Shown piece by piece: positions 53,038-61,818 of a DNA stretch of 64,000 nucleotides; the first letter of the stretch is position 1; each line of letters begins with the position of its first letter. Source of the stretch: GCA-2730975 sp937893275. GTDB taxonomy: Bacteria > Verrucomicrobiota > Verrucomicrobiia > Opitutales > Seribacteraceae. Both the position numbers and the translations under genes were made by a program. A model generated the notes under the pieces. The model worked only from the letters and a program-made list of their open reading frames with translations. It had not been told where the DNA came from and ran no database searches. The stretch lies in assembly GCA_963968595.1 (NCBI GenBank), contig CAXAHJ010000010.1, positions 1 through 64,000 of the forward strand. The letters are read 5' to 3'.

Positions 53038-53985
53038 ATGACCACAGACTCAAATACTAAGCCCACATTTTACAAAGCCTCGGGACAAGATTCGATTGGA
53101 AAGTTCATGACCGATCTGTCAAGAAAAGCACCACCCACAAGAAAAGAGTGTGACAAGCTATTTCAGCGTTTAAGAGATGGGTCAGAGAGTGCCAGAAGCG
53201 AGCTAATAGAGAGACATCTAAGATTAGTTGCCTCGGTAGCCCTTAAATTTAAAAATTCCAAAATGCCAATCGAGGACTTGATGGCTGAAGGCATTACCGG
53301 ATTAATAATAGCAGTAGACAAATTTGATCACACCAGAGGTCTCAAATTGGGGACGTACGCGGCATGGTGGATCAGGCAGAGAATACAAAGGTTTATAAGC
53401 AAGTTGTACGGGGCAGTGTCAGTTCCCCATGATGTATTCCAAGGTAACAAGCGCACCAAGGGAATCGAAACCCAACTCCAAGCGGATTTGGGTAGAGAAC
53501 CCACTAAGAAAGAAGTTCAAAACAACATTGGATATGAGAGGAACCTAGCCAATAGAGTCAAAATGGCTCCGGCATCAACAACCTCAATTGACAAAAAAAT
53601 TAATGACACAGAGCTAACCCTAGCAGATCTTCTTTCCTCTGAAGAGGATGAAAAAGCATCGTACCGGGAAAAAGGATCTTTAGCGGATGATTTGGATGTT
53701 GCTGTTGATTTTCTAGACAATCGAGAGAAAAAAGTTATATCGATGAGATTCGGATTAGGTAAATACTTGCCCATGAAGCTAGAAGAAATTTCTCAAAAAT
53801 TAAAGGTGTCAGCCGAAAGGATTAGGCAAATTGAAGCTAGAAGTCTCCGGAAAATGAGGGCTATTATATTGAGAAACGGAAAGTTGGACTTCAAGAAGCT
53901 TGATCAGTTCGTAAATTTAGGAATATCCGGAAAAGACAGAATGAGCCCATTGGAACTGACATTAGCCTTTAAGACAGCAGCTTAA
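53038..53985 (+). CDS. RpoD/RpoH-group alternative sigma factor
   Basis: 315 residues from ATG 53038 (a GTG at 53017 is possible). Region 1.2 (SIGKFMTDLSRKAPPTRKECDKLF), region 2 (LIERHLRLVASVALKF, IEDLMAEGITGLIIAVDKFDHTRGLKLGTYAAWWIRQRIQRFI), region 3 and region 4 (REKKVISMRFGLG, EISQKLKVSAERIRQIEARSLRKM) are all present; region 1.1 is absent. The region 2.4 text differs from housekeeping RpoD, pointing to an alternative factor like RpoH/SigB-type group 2-3. Four bases separate its stop from the desaturase ATG, so it is the head of the lipid operon. Confidence 0.93.
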   Translation: MTTDSNTKPTFYKASGQDSIGKFMTDLSRKAPPTRKECDKLFQRLRDGSESARSELIERHLRLVASVALKFKNSKMPIEDLMAEGITGLIIAVDKFDHTRGLKLGTYAAWWIRQRIQRFISKLYGAVSVPHDVFQGNKRTKGIETQLQADLGREPTKKEVQNNIGYERNLANRVKMAPASTTSIDKKINDTELTLADLLSSEEDEKASYREKGSLADDLDVAVDFLDNREKKVISMRFGLGKYLPMKLEEISQKLKVSAERIRQIEARSLRKMRAIILRNGKLDFKKLDQFVNLGISGKDRMSPLELTLAFKTAA

Positions 53986-53989
53986 CTAA

Positions 53990-54901
53990 ATGATATCGGC
54001 AGTACTACGGTGGATTTTGCCACCCCCTGAAACCTTTGAGAACCCAGTCGAGGGACAAGAAAAAGTTGAGTGGTTCAGGTGCCTTCCATTTATTATGATT
54101 CACTTGTCCCTAATTGGTATTTTGTATGTGGATTTCACTTGGTGGTGTTTGGGTATAGCGTTTGTGTCATACTGTACGCGGATGTTTTGCATAACCGCCT
54201 TCTACCACAGGTACTTTTCACACAGGGCATTTGAAACTGGTCGGATTGTTCAGTTCATAGGGGCATTTGTTGCGTGCAGTTCAGGGCAACGCGGGCCGCT
54301 ATGGTGGGCGGCGCACCACAGGCGCCATCATCGTCATTCGGATACTGAATTAGATGTTCATTCACCCAAGACAAAAAGTATTCTGTGGAGCCATTCATTA
54401 TGGTTTATGTCGGATTATGCTCTTCCAACCTTCCTCAAAGAGATACCAGACTGGTTGAAATACCAAGAACTACGATTCATTAACCGCTACGACTGGATTC
54501 CATTGCTTACGCTTGCCACATTCTGTTATTTGATTGGAGATACATCTTGGGTCATATCCAATTTTGAAACTTCGGGAATGCAACTACTAGTCTGGGGATT
54601 CTTACTACCAACAGTCGCATTGTACCACGCTACCTTTTCGGTAAATTCATTGGCTCACATATTTGGAAATAAAAAATTCGAAACTTTTGACGAAAGTAGA
54701 AATAATGGAATAGTTTCTCTCATCACCTTGGGTGAGGGTTGGCACAACAACCACCATTTTTTCCCTAGCTCGGCAAGGCAGGGTTTCTTCAAAGGACAGT
54801 TCGATCCGACGCACAGAATTCTTCAGGCATTATCACTTTTAGGGCTCGTTTGGGGCTTAAAAAAGACACCGACTTGGGTGAAAGAAAAAGCTCTAAGCTG
54901 A
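53990..54901 (+). CDS. Membrane fatty acid desaturase (acyl delta-9-type)
   Basis: A 303-residue membrane protein with four or more helices and the three His boxes of the desaturase family: HRYFSHRAF, HRRHHRHSD (WWAAHHRRHH) and HNNHHFFP. It introduces a cis double bond into acyl chains using O2 and a diiron centre. It supplies the unsaturated substrate for the cyclopropane synthase encoded three genes later. Its position directly after a sigma factor gene is unusual. Confidence 0.93.
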   Translation: MISAVLRWILPPPETFENPVEGQEKVEWFRCLPFIMIHLSLIGILYVDFTWWCLGIAFVSYCTRMFCITAFYHRYFSHRAFETGRIVQFIGAFVACSSGQRGPLWWAAHHRRHHRHSDTELDVHSPKTKSILWSHSLWFMSDYALPTFLKEIPDWLKYQELRFINRYDWIPLLTLATFCYLIGDTSWVISNFETSGMQLLVWGFLLPTVALYHATFSVNSLAHIFGNKKFETFDESRNNGIVSLITLGEGWHNNHHFFPSSARQGFFKGQFDPTHRILQALSLLGLVWGLKKTPTWVKEKALS

Positions 54902-54921
54902 AATTTTCCTGAGACGAACAA

Positions 54922-56160
54922 GTGAAGGTTGGAATCATAGGTTCTGGGATATCGGGTTTGATATGCGCCTACTTGCTTCGTCATAAATTCGATGTTACAC
55001 TATATGAATCAGATGACAAACCAGGCGGACACGTAAACACCGTTGAGGTAATGAGTGATGGGGACACGCACAAAATAGACACTGGCTTTATTGTCTTCAA
55101 CGAAAGCAATTATCCAAATTTCATTCGTTTATTGGAAAATCTGGAAGTGGAATCAAAGAAGACTCGCATGGGATTCTCTGTGCGATGCGCCAATTCAGGA
55201 TTAGAATATAGCGGTGAAAGCCTACAGGGGCTTTTCGGTGCCACACAAAACCTAACTGACCTCAAGCACTGGGGAATGGTTCGCGATATCTTTCGATTTC
55301 ATTCAATAGCCAAACGCAACCTAAGCAACCAATCATCAGTAAACGATTTTCTCGCAAAACATCGTTTTAGCCAACGCTTTCGAGATGCCTTTGTCTTACC
55401 GTTGGGCTCAGCCCTTTGGTCGTGCTCAACAGAAAGCTTTGGAAGATTTCCAGTGGAATTTCTTTTCGACTTTCTCTCCAATCATAAAATGCTTCAATCC
55501 TTTGACCGCCCGATATGGCGAGTACTGAAAGGCGGATCGCGGACATATGTGGATAAAATGGTAAAAGGCATTGGTGACAGACTACATCTCAACACCCCCG
55601 TTAAAAAAGTAGTAAGAACCAAAAGTGGAGTAGATCTAGACTTACCAAATGGAACAGTTGCCACATTCGATGAAGTCATTCTAGCCTGCCACGCCGACCA
55701 GTCTCTCAGGCTACTGGATCAACCTATGAGGGAGGAGAGAAATCTGTTGGAAGCCTTTCCGTACGAGCAAAACTTAGTATCTTTGCATAGCGACGACTCC
55801 CTGCTTCCACGCCGCAACTCGGCTCGGGCAAGCTGGAACGCTTATTTACCTGAGGGTCATTCAGGCAAGGCAACGGTCACTTACGACATGAATATCCTGC
55901 AAGGACTTAGCTGCTCAAAACCCTTTTGCGTGTCCCTGAACCAAGAGGAAAGAATACAAACCAATCTTCATCACGGCGACTTCCAGTTTTCTCACCCTAC
56001 TTACCACAAAGGGCGTAAAGACGCACAGAACAGACATCGAGAATTCATACGGAACCAAGGCATTTCGCTCTGTGGCGCATACTGGGGCTATGGTTTCCAC
56101 GAAGATGGTATATCCAGCGGTTTAAGAGTATGTGAAGCCTTCGGGGAGAAACTGCCATGA
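54922..56160 (+). CDS. FAD/NAD(P)-binding amine-oxidase-like oxidoreductase (DUF1365/CFA-associated)
   Basis: 412 residues from GTG 54922. Dinucleotide motif GIIGSGISGLICAYLL, second FAD motif KPGGHVNTVEV and the conserved DTGFIVFNESNYPNFIRLLE near residue 55 mark the flavoprotein that regularly precedes DUF1365 and CFA-type genes. It may desaturate or rearrange methylated acyl chains. The C-terminus has GAYWGYGFHEDGISSGLRVCEAF. Its stop overlaps the DUF1365 start (ATGA). Confidence 0.92.
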   Translation: MKVGIIGSGISGLICAYLLRHKFDVTLYESDDKPGGHVNTVEVMSDGDTHKIDTGFIVFNESNYPNFIRLLENLEVESKKTRMGFSVRCANSGLEYSGESLQGLFGATQNLTDLKHWGMVRDIFRFHSIAKRNLSNQSSVNDFLAKHRFSQRFRDAFVLPLGSALWSCSTESFGRFPVEFLFDFLSNHKMLQSFDRPIWRVLKGGSRTYVDKMVKGIGDRLHLNTPVKKVVRTKSGVDLDLPNGTVATFDEVILACHADQSLRLLDQPMREERNLLEAFPYEQNLVSLHSDDSLLPRRNSARASWNAYLPEGHSGKATVTYDMNILQGLSCSKPFCVSLNQEERIQTNLHHGDFQFSHPTYHKGRKDAQNRHREFIRNQGISLCGAYWGYGFHEDGISSGLRVCEAFGEKLP

Positions 56161-56945
56161 AGAGTAGCTTGTACTTTGGTGAAGTTCGTCATCATCGCCG
56201 TTCCCCGAAGAAGCATGACTTGTGCTACAAGCTCTTCATGGCCCATCTTTTTCTGGACGAACTACCCGAGGTGTTCAAGGGCCGTTGGCTATGGTCAGTC
56301 GACCGCCCCAACCTATCCGCTTTTCGGCGCAAAGATTATCATGACAAGGAAACCAGCTCATTGGAGAAGGCTGTTAGAACCACAATGGCTGAGCAACTTG
56401 GGCGACCGATTGAAGGGCCCATTTCCATCCTCACTCATCTGAGAACTTTTGGTTATTGCTTCAACCCAATCAGCTTTTACTACGCATGGGACGAAGCAGG
56501 AAACTTGCCCCACGCAATTATGACTGAGATCACCAATACACCTTGGGGAGAGCGATATGCAAAAGTCTTTAGCTGGGATGATTCTGACGAAAAGGCGAAT
56601 AAAACGAGTAAACATGAGTTTAAAAAGGAATTCCATGTCTCTCCTTTCATTGGGATGGATGTTCGCTATGATTGGCGCTTCAGTTCACCAGCTGAAATCA
56701 TAAGGGTCGATATGATCCTTAGGGAGATGAAAGAGGTCTTTTTTACTGCCCACCTCAATCTTAGACGCAGAAAGATCACCTCAGGAAATTTGGCTTGGGC
56801 ACTAATGCGCTTTCCTTTCCTCACTTTAAGCATAACGACTCAAATCTATTGGAACGCCATCCTTTTACGCCTCAAGGGCTGCACCTTCCATTCCCACCCT
56901 AAGCACTCTGCAAGCACTACATCGCATGGACAAGCAAGCAACTGA
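56157..56945 (+). CDS. DUF1365 family protein
   Basis: A 262-residue protein matching DUF1365: SSLYFGEVRHHRRSPKKHDLCYKLFMAHLFLDELPEVF, the central LTHLRTFGYCFNPISFYYAWD and FHVSPFIGMDVRYDWRF. Function is unproven, but the gene always travels with the flavoprotein and CFA synthase, suggesting acyl-chain modification. Starts at ATG overlapping the flavoprotein stop, and its own end overlaps the CFA synthase start by 20 bases. Confidence 0.92.
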   Translation: MKSSLYFGEVRHHRRSPKKHDLCYKLFMAHLFLDELPEVFKGRWLWSVDRPNLSAFRRKDYHDKETSSLEKAVRTTMAEQLGRPIEGPISILTHLRTFGYCFNPISFYYAWDEAGNLPHAIMTEITNTPWGERYAKVFSWDDSDEKANKTSKHEFKKEFHVSPFIGMDVRYDWRFSSPAEIIRVDMILREMKEVFFTAHLNLRRRKITSGNLAWALMRFPFLTLSITTQIYWNAILLRLKGCTFHSHPKHSASTTSHGQASN

Positions 56946-58194
56946 ACAAACATCCGCGATTTCATTGAGCTCATCTACCAAAGGCGGTTTCTTCGAGAAT
57001 GCCTTTTTGTCACAACTTCGAAAGATTACTCAAGGAACACTACGTATTGAGACCCCATTAGATTCCTTTCTCTTGGGAGATTCCTCCAGAGATGAAATTC
57101 ACGCCGAAATTCGAATTACAGACAAGACCTTCTTCCGGAAGGCTTGCTTGGGAGGTTCGCTCGGCGTGTCAGACAGCTTTGCGGACGGGGGCTGGACCTC
57201 TCCCGATCTCGTCATGCTTTTTCGTCTTTTTCTGCAGAACCAAGAAGCGATGGACGGAATGGAAGGTGGTTGGGCAACTTTTCTTAACAAAATCGCAAGG
57301 TGGAGCTATGCAATCGGACAAAAGAATACTATCAAGGGAAGTCGAAAAAACATCGCCCTCCACTATGATCTAGGGAACGACTTTTACGAGCTCATGCTCG
57401 ATCCGACAATGACCTATTCCTGTGGCATATTCGACACCCCCGAGACAACACTGGAGGAAGCATCGCTTGCCAAATACGACCGGATTATCGACCAGCTTGA
57501 AATCAAACCCAGTCACCACCTTCTGGAAATCGGGTGCGGTTGGGGCGGTTTCGCTCAGAGGATAGCCGAGAAGACACAGGCCAAACTAACTGCAACGACC
57601 ATTTCCGAGCAGCAGTACCAGTACGCAGTAGATAGAATTCGTAAGAACGGATGGGAAGACCGAATCCGAATACTCAAGCAGGACTACCGCAAGCTATCGG
57701 GGCGATTCGACAGAATTGTCTCGATCGAAATGATCGAGGCCGTGGGCCACGAATACCTTCCTTCCTACTTTGCCAAGATATCCGACCTTCTCTCTGCGCA
57801 GGGGGCGGCTATGATCCAGGGAATTACCATGCCGGACCATCGCTACGAACAATACCTCAAAGAAATAGACTATATTCGAACCCGTGTTTTCCCAGGGAGC
57901 TGCGTACCTTCCGCCTCGGCAATGATCGCGGCAGCGGTCAAGCGATCCGATCTCCGGCCCGCCGCCCTGCATGACTTCGGACATCATTATGCCCAAACGC
58001 TCAGAGAGTGGCGCACACGCTTCAAGGAAAACGAAAAAAAGATCGCAGCGCTCGGACACGACGAGTCTTTCCGAAGAGCTTGGGAATATTACCTCTGCTA
58101 TTGCGAGGCTGGTTTCGAGGAAGGTTACACCGGAGACATCCACCTACTGCTCGCCAAACCCGAGTGCAAGCTGGCCCGGGGTTTCCCAAAATGA
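56926..58194 (+). CDS. cfa: Cyclopropane-fatty-acyl-phospholipid synthase
   Basis: A 422-residue protein with the CFA synthase pattern: N-terminal lipid-binding domain, then NIALHYDLGNDFYELMLDPTMTYSCGIFD, SAM motif LLEIGCGWGGFAQRIAE, RIVSIEMIEAVGHEYLPSYF and the C-terminal FRRAWEYYLCYCEAGFEEGYTGD. It transfers a methylene from SAM to unsaturated phospholipid chains, yielding cyclopropane or, in related enzymes, branched chains. Together with the desaturase it would remodel membranes under oxidative stress. Confidence 0.94.
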   Translation: MDKQATEQTSAISLSSSTKGGFFENAFLSQLRKITQGTLRIETPLDSFLLGDSSRDEIHAEIRITDKTFFRKACLGGSLGVSDSFADGGWTSPDLVMLFRLFLQNQEAMDGMEGGWATFLNKIARWSYAIGQKNTIKGSRKNIALHYDLGNDFYELMLDPTMTYSCGIFDTPETTLEEASLAKYDRIIDQLEIKPSHHLLEIGCGWGGFAQRIAEKTQAKLTATTISEQQYQYAVDRIRKNGWEDRIRILKQDYRKLSGRFDRIVSIEMIEAVGHEYLPSYFAKISDLLSAQGAAMIQGITMPDHRYEQYLKEIDYIRTRVFPGSCVPSASAMIAAAVKRSDLRPAALHDFGHHYAQTLREWRTRFKENEKKIAALGHDESFRRAWEYYLCYCEAGFEEGYTGDIHLLLAKPECKLARGFPK

Positions 58195-58718
58195 ACTCAC
58201 GATTTTCCTTCCTGATCGATCTGGCGATTTTTCAAGCAGCTTGGTTTGCCTGCGTGCTCGCAACCCTCAGTTCCTTTCCCCACGCCCTCCCTCTCGCTGG
58301 ACTTGCCCTAGTACTAGCCAGAGTCTTGCAGGCACGACGCCTCAAACAAGTTCTTCCCTTTCTTTTGGCATGCGCGATACTCGGCATCCTCGGAGACGCC
58401 CTTGTAGTCAAACTAGGATTTCTCGCATTCGCCCCCTACCCCGACCTATGGGGAACTCCGCTCTGGATGGTTGCCCTTTGGCTAAATTTCGGGCTCATGC
58501 TTCATCCTCTTTTTTCTTGGTTCATCGATAACTATCTGAGATCCATGATCGGGTTCTCGCTAGGGGGGCTTTTAGCTTACTATTCGGGACATAAGCTAGG
58601 CGTCCTAAGTCTCGAAAAAGACTGGCAATCCGCGTTGGCCATCGCCACTGAATGGGCTACCGCGGGCATCGTCCTTCGCTACCTCCATATTCGTTTCTCC
58701 CTGAAAGAGGCCACCTAA
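58191..58718 (+). CDS. DUF2878 family membrane protein
   Basis: 175 residues from ATG 58191, overlapping the CFA stop (ATGA). Five or six hydrophobic helices (LIDLAIFQAAWFACVLATL, VLPFLLACAILGILGDALVV, GTPLWMVALWLNFGLML) and a short C-terminus. DUF2878 membrane proteins of unknown function are typical neighbours of CFA-type genes in light and singlet-oxygen responsive clusters. Possibly a lipid-modifying partner. Confidence 0.88.
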   Translation: MNSRFSFLIDLAIFQAAWFACVLATLSSFPHALPLAGLALVLARVLQARRLKQVLPFLLACAILGILGDALVVKLGFLAFAPYPDLWGTPLWMVALWLNFGLMLHPLFSWFIDNYLRSMIGFSLGGLLAYYSGHKLGVLSLEKDWQSALAIATEWATAGIVLRYLHIRFSLKEAT

Positions 58719-59518
58719 TGAGCACACTCGAATTACTTCTTTACGGTCAGGCTTGGGCGTCCTTGGTGATGTTCGCTGGATGGGTGGTCGCACTCAAGAT
58801 CAACAACACCTCCTACGTCGATGTTCTCTGGGCTTACGGCGTAGGCATACTTGGGTTTTCCTTCCTCTATTTGTCACAAGGTCAAACCGACCCTACTCGC
58901 CTGATCTTACTCCAGTTTCTTGTCACCCTTTGGTCCGTGCGCTTGGGAACTCACCTACTCGGGCGCTGCCTAGGCAAAGCGGAAGACGCCCGCTATGCAT
59001 ACCTAAGGGAATGGATGGGTAATCGAGCCAAACTGGGTTTTTTCCTTTTTTTCCAAGTTCAAGCCTTCTGGATCGTCCTCTTTGCCTCCCCTTTCCTTAT
59101 CCTTGTCCGCAACCCTAATCCTCTGGCCCCTCAAGACTTGATCGGGTTATCCATCTGGCTTATCGGTTTTATCGGGCTGAACATCGCAGACCGCCAACTT
59201 GCCCGGTTCAAGCAAGCTCCCAAGAGAGAACGGGCAGATGTTTGCGAAACGGGCCTCTGGAAATACTCAAGGCACCCAAATTATTTCTTCGAATGGGTCT
59301 TGTGGCTCGGATATCTCCCCATGGGATGGGCTGCCAATGAGGGGGCCTGGTTACTAGCCCTCCCAGCCATGCTCTACGTTTTTCTGACCAAAATCACTGG
59401 TATCCCCTTCGTCGAAGCCCGCAAACTCGAAGCCAGTGGGCAAGCCTATGCCTCCTACGTTGATCGCACCTCCTCCTTCTTTCTCTGGTTTCCCAAAAGC
59501 AAGGAATCTCATTCATGA
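58718..59518 (+). CDS. DUF1295 (steroid 5-alpha-reductase-like) membrane protein
   Basis: 266 residues from ATG 58718 (TAATG overlap with the previous stop). About six transmembrane helices; the conserved end GLWKYSRHPNYFFEWVLWLGY...KITGIPFVEARKLEASGQAYASYVDRTSSFFLWFP is the signature of DUF1295/isoprenylcysteine methyltransferase-like proteins. These reduce double bonds in fatty or sterol-like chains or methylate lipids; the reaction here is open. Confidence 0.93.
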   Translation: MSTLELLLYGQAWASLVMFAGWVVALKINNTSYVDVLWAYGVGILGFSFLYLSQGQTDPTRLILLQFLVTLWSVRLGTHLLGRCLGKAEDARYAYLREWMGNRAKLGFFLFFQVQAFWIVLFASPFLILVRNPNPLAPQDLIGLSIWLIGFIGLNIADRQLARFKQAPKRERADVCETGLWKYSRHPNYFFEWVLWLGYLPMGWAANEGAWLLALPAMLYVFLTKITGIPFVEARKLEASGQAYASYVDRTSSFFLWFPKSKESHS

Positions 59519-60555
59519 GCCTGACCGACACCTTTATCAAACTTTCCGAGAGTGGTCATTTACCCGACTTTATAATTCGGGCTGGCATTCGCAACCTCTG
59601 CCGGCAAAGGATTGGTCAATGTAAAACTGAAGACTGCGAGGCCAATGCCGAACTTGCGGAAAAATATATCGAAGACTCCGACTCTTCCTCAATGGCCGTC
59701 CTCACAGGCAAGGCGAATGAACAACACTACGAGGTGCCGGCGGAGTTCTATCAACGGGTTCTCGGCAAAAACCTCAAGTACAGTTGCTGCTTTTTCGAGC
59801 CACACGCCAACGACCTGTCACAGGCAGAGGATCAGGCTCTTGAACTAAGTTGTGAGCATGCCTGCTTAGAGGATGGGATGGAAATTCTCGAGCTCGGATG
59901 TGGTTGGGGTTCCCTCTCTCTCTGGATGGCAAAGCAATTCCCTAAGGCCCGAATCACCTCTGTGTCCAACTCCCATTCCCAGCGAAAGTACATCCTCGAT
60001 CAAGCAAGGGAGCGCGGGTTGACCAACCTCGATATCCTAACTGAAGACGTCAACGTATTCGAGACTGACAATCACTTTGACCGGGTGGTATCGGTCGAGA
60101 TGTTCGAGCATGTTCGAAACCACAGGGAACTCTTTAGTCGCATTCACTCTTGGCTGAAACCCGGCGGCAAATTATTCACTCACGTCTTTTGCCATCGATC
60201 GACCTCCTACCCCTTCGAGGTCGAGGGCGAGGATGACTGGATGTCGAAACATTTTTTCAGTGGTGGAACCATGCCTGCAGATGAGCTCTTCCTTCGCATT
60301 TCCGGCTCTCTCGAACTGGAGAGGAGGTGGAGATGGTCCGGCAAACACTACGCAAAAACCTCTGAATGTTGGTTGGCCAACATGGACGAAAACCGTAATG
60401 TTATTCTCAAGCTCTTTCAGCAGGAACTTTCCGAAAAAGAAGCATTTCTTGCATTCCATCGTTGGCGAATCTTCTTCCTCGCCTGTGCCGAGACCTTTGG
60501 TTTTCGAAATGGACAGGAATGGTGGGTAAGCCATTATCTTTTTAAAAAACTATGA
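59515..60555 (+). CDS. SAM-dependent methyltransferase, CFA/coclaurine-N-methyltransferase-like
   Basis: A 346-residue protein; ATG overlaps the DUF1295 stop. Pattern NEQHYEVPAEFYQRVLGKNLKYSCCFF, SAM motif ILELGCGWGSLSLWMAKQFP and SVEMFEHVRNHRELF fit the class that includes CFA synthase and plant coclaurine N-methyltransferase. It lacks the CFA N-terminal domain. With the first CFA synthase it suggests two successive methyl-transfer steps in the operon, possibly on lipids or an amine headgroup. Confidence 0.9.
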   Translation: MSLTDTFIKLSESGHLPDFIIRAGIRNLCRQRIGQCKTEDCEANAELAEKYIEDSDSSSMAVLTGKANEQHYEVPAEFYQRVLGKNLKYSCCFFEPHANDLSQAEDQALELSCEHACLEDGMEILELGCGWGSLSLWMAKQFPKARITSVSNSHSQRKYILDQARERGLTNLDILTEDVNVFETDNHFDRVVSVEMFEHVRNHRELFSRIHSWLKPGGKLFTHVFCHRSTSYPFEVEGEDDWMSKHFFSGGTMPADELFLRISGSLELERRWRWSGKHYAKTSECWLANMDENRNVILKLFQQELSEKEAFLAFHRWRIFFLACAETFGFRNGQEWWVSHYLFKKL

Positions 60556-61802
60556 GTCATAAGATCGTAATCCTTCTTTTCAGTCTGTTCCTAGGAATGT
60601 TACAGGCAAAACCCTCAACCGTTGCCTCCAACGACCTATCTTGGCCACAATGGCGAGGACCGACTCGCGATGGTTATGTCGAAAAGGGATCTCCTTGGCC
60701 CAAAGGAATCTCCAAGGAAAAACTCCGCCTTTCGTGGCGAAAGGAATTGGGAAAGGGCTACCCCGGACCAGTCCTCTCCGAAAAGCTGGTGTTCACTGTC
60801 GAGAGCAAGGGAAAGAACGAGATCGTTAGGGCCTTCGACAAGGCGAGCGGAGAACAGAAGTGGGAAGCGAGTTGGACCGGATCGATGAGCGTTCCCTTCT
60901 TTGCCTGGAAAAACGGAAGTTGGGTGCGTTCGACCCCGGCTTACGATGGCAAGAATCTTTATGTTGCTGGGATGCGCGACTTCCTCGTCTGCCTCGATGC
61001 CGATACAGGAAAGAAAAAATGGTCGGTCGACTTCATGAAGCGATACAAGGCGCCCCTACCGGCTTTCGGCTTTGTCTGTTCCCCACTAATCGATGGTGAC
61101 CACCTGTATGTACAGGCTGGATCCGGGCTCGTTCAGCTGGATAAGGAAACAGGCAAGTCGATTTGGCGCACGCTCTCCGACAAGGGTGGCATGTACGGCA
61201 GTGCCTTTTCTTCCCCCACTATCGCCTCTCCCCAAGGCAAACGACAACTGCTCGTCCAAACGAGAACTGACTTGGCGGGCGTCGACCTGAAAGATGGCAA
61301 AGTTCTATGGCGTCAACCGATAAAGGCCTTTCGCGGCATGAACATTCTGACTCCCACCATTTTCGGCAACGGCATCTTCACAAGCAGCTACGGCGGCAAA
61401 ACCCTCTTGTTCGACTTGTCGGAAACGCCATCAGGATTCTCCGTTAGTGAAAAGTGGCAAAACCGGCAGGAAGGATATATGTCAGGGCCAATAATAATCG
61501 ATGGTTTTTGCTACATTCATCTTAGGAAACAGCGAATGACTTGCATCGACATGAAGAACGGAGACACCAAATGGATAAGTCAAAAGTCCTTTGGGAAATA
61601 CATGTCTATGGTATCGAACGGGAAGGAAATCCTAGCCCTTGATGAAGACGGCACTCTCTACCTCATCGAGCCGAATTCCCAAAAACTATCGATAAGGGAA
61701 AACCGAGAAATTTCCGAAGAACCAAGTTGGGCCCACCTCGCTATTTCTGGTCGACAAATATTTGTTCGTGAACTCGAAGCCATTGCTTGTTACGAATGGT
61801 GA
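60552..61802 (+). CDS. Secreted PQQ-like beta-propeller protein at the end of the lipid operon
   Basis: A 416-residue protein; ATG overlaps the methyltransferase stop (ATGA). Signal peptide (about 1-20, ending LQAK), then DLSWPQWRGPTRDG, the motif shared with the proteins at 22.8 and 43.3 kb. Blades carry DKASGEQKWEAS, DADTGKKKWSV, DKETGKSIWRT and DLKDGKVLWRQ. Being coupled to cytoplasmic lipid genes is odd; an envelope role in the same stress is inferred. Confidence 0.88.
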   Translation: MSHKIVILLFSLFLGMLQAKPSTVASNDLSWPQWRGPTRDGYVEKGSPWPKGISKEKLRLSWRKELGKGYPGPVLSEKLVFTVESKGKNEIVRAFDKASGEQKWEASWTGSMSVPFFAWKNGSWVRSTPAYDGKNLYVAGMRDFLVCLDADTGKKKWSVDFMKRYKAPLPAFGFVCSPLIDGDHLYVQAGSGLVQLDKETGKSIWRTLSDKGGMYGSAFSSPTIASPQGKRQLLVQTRTDLAGVDLKDGKVLWRQPIKAFRGMNILTPTIFGNGIFTSSYGGKTLLFDLSETPSGFSVSEKWQNRQEGYMSGPIIIDGFCYIHLRKQRMTCIDMKNGDTKWISQKSFGKYMSMVSNGKEILALDEDGTLYLIEPNSQKLSIRENREISEEPSWAHLAISGRQIFVRELEAIACYEW

Positions 61803-61818
61803 ACACCGAAACTCGAAC

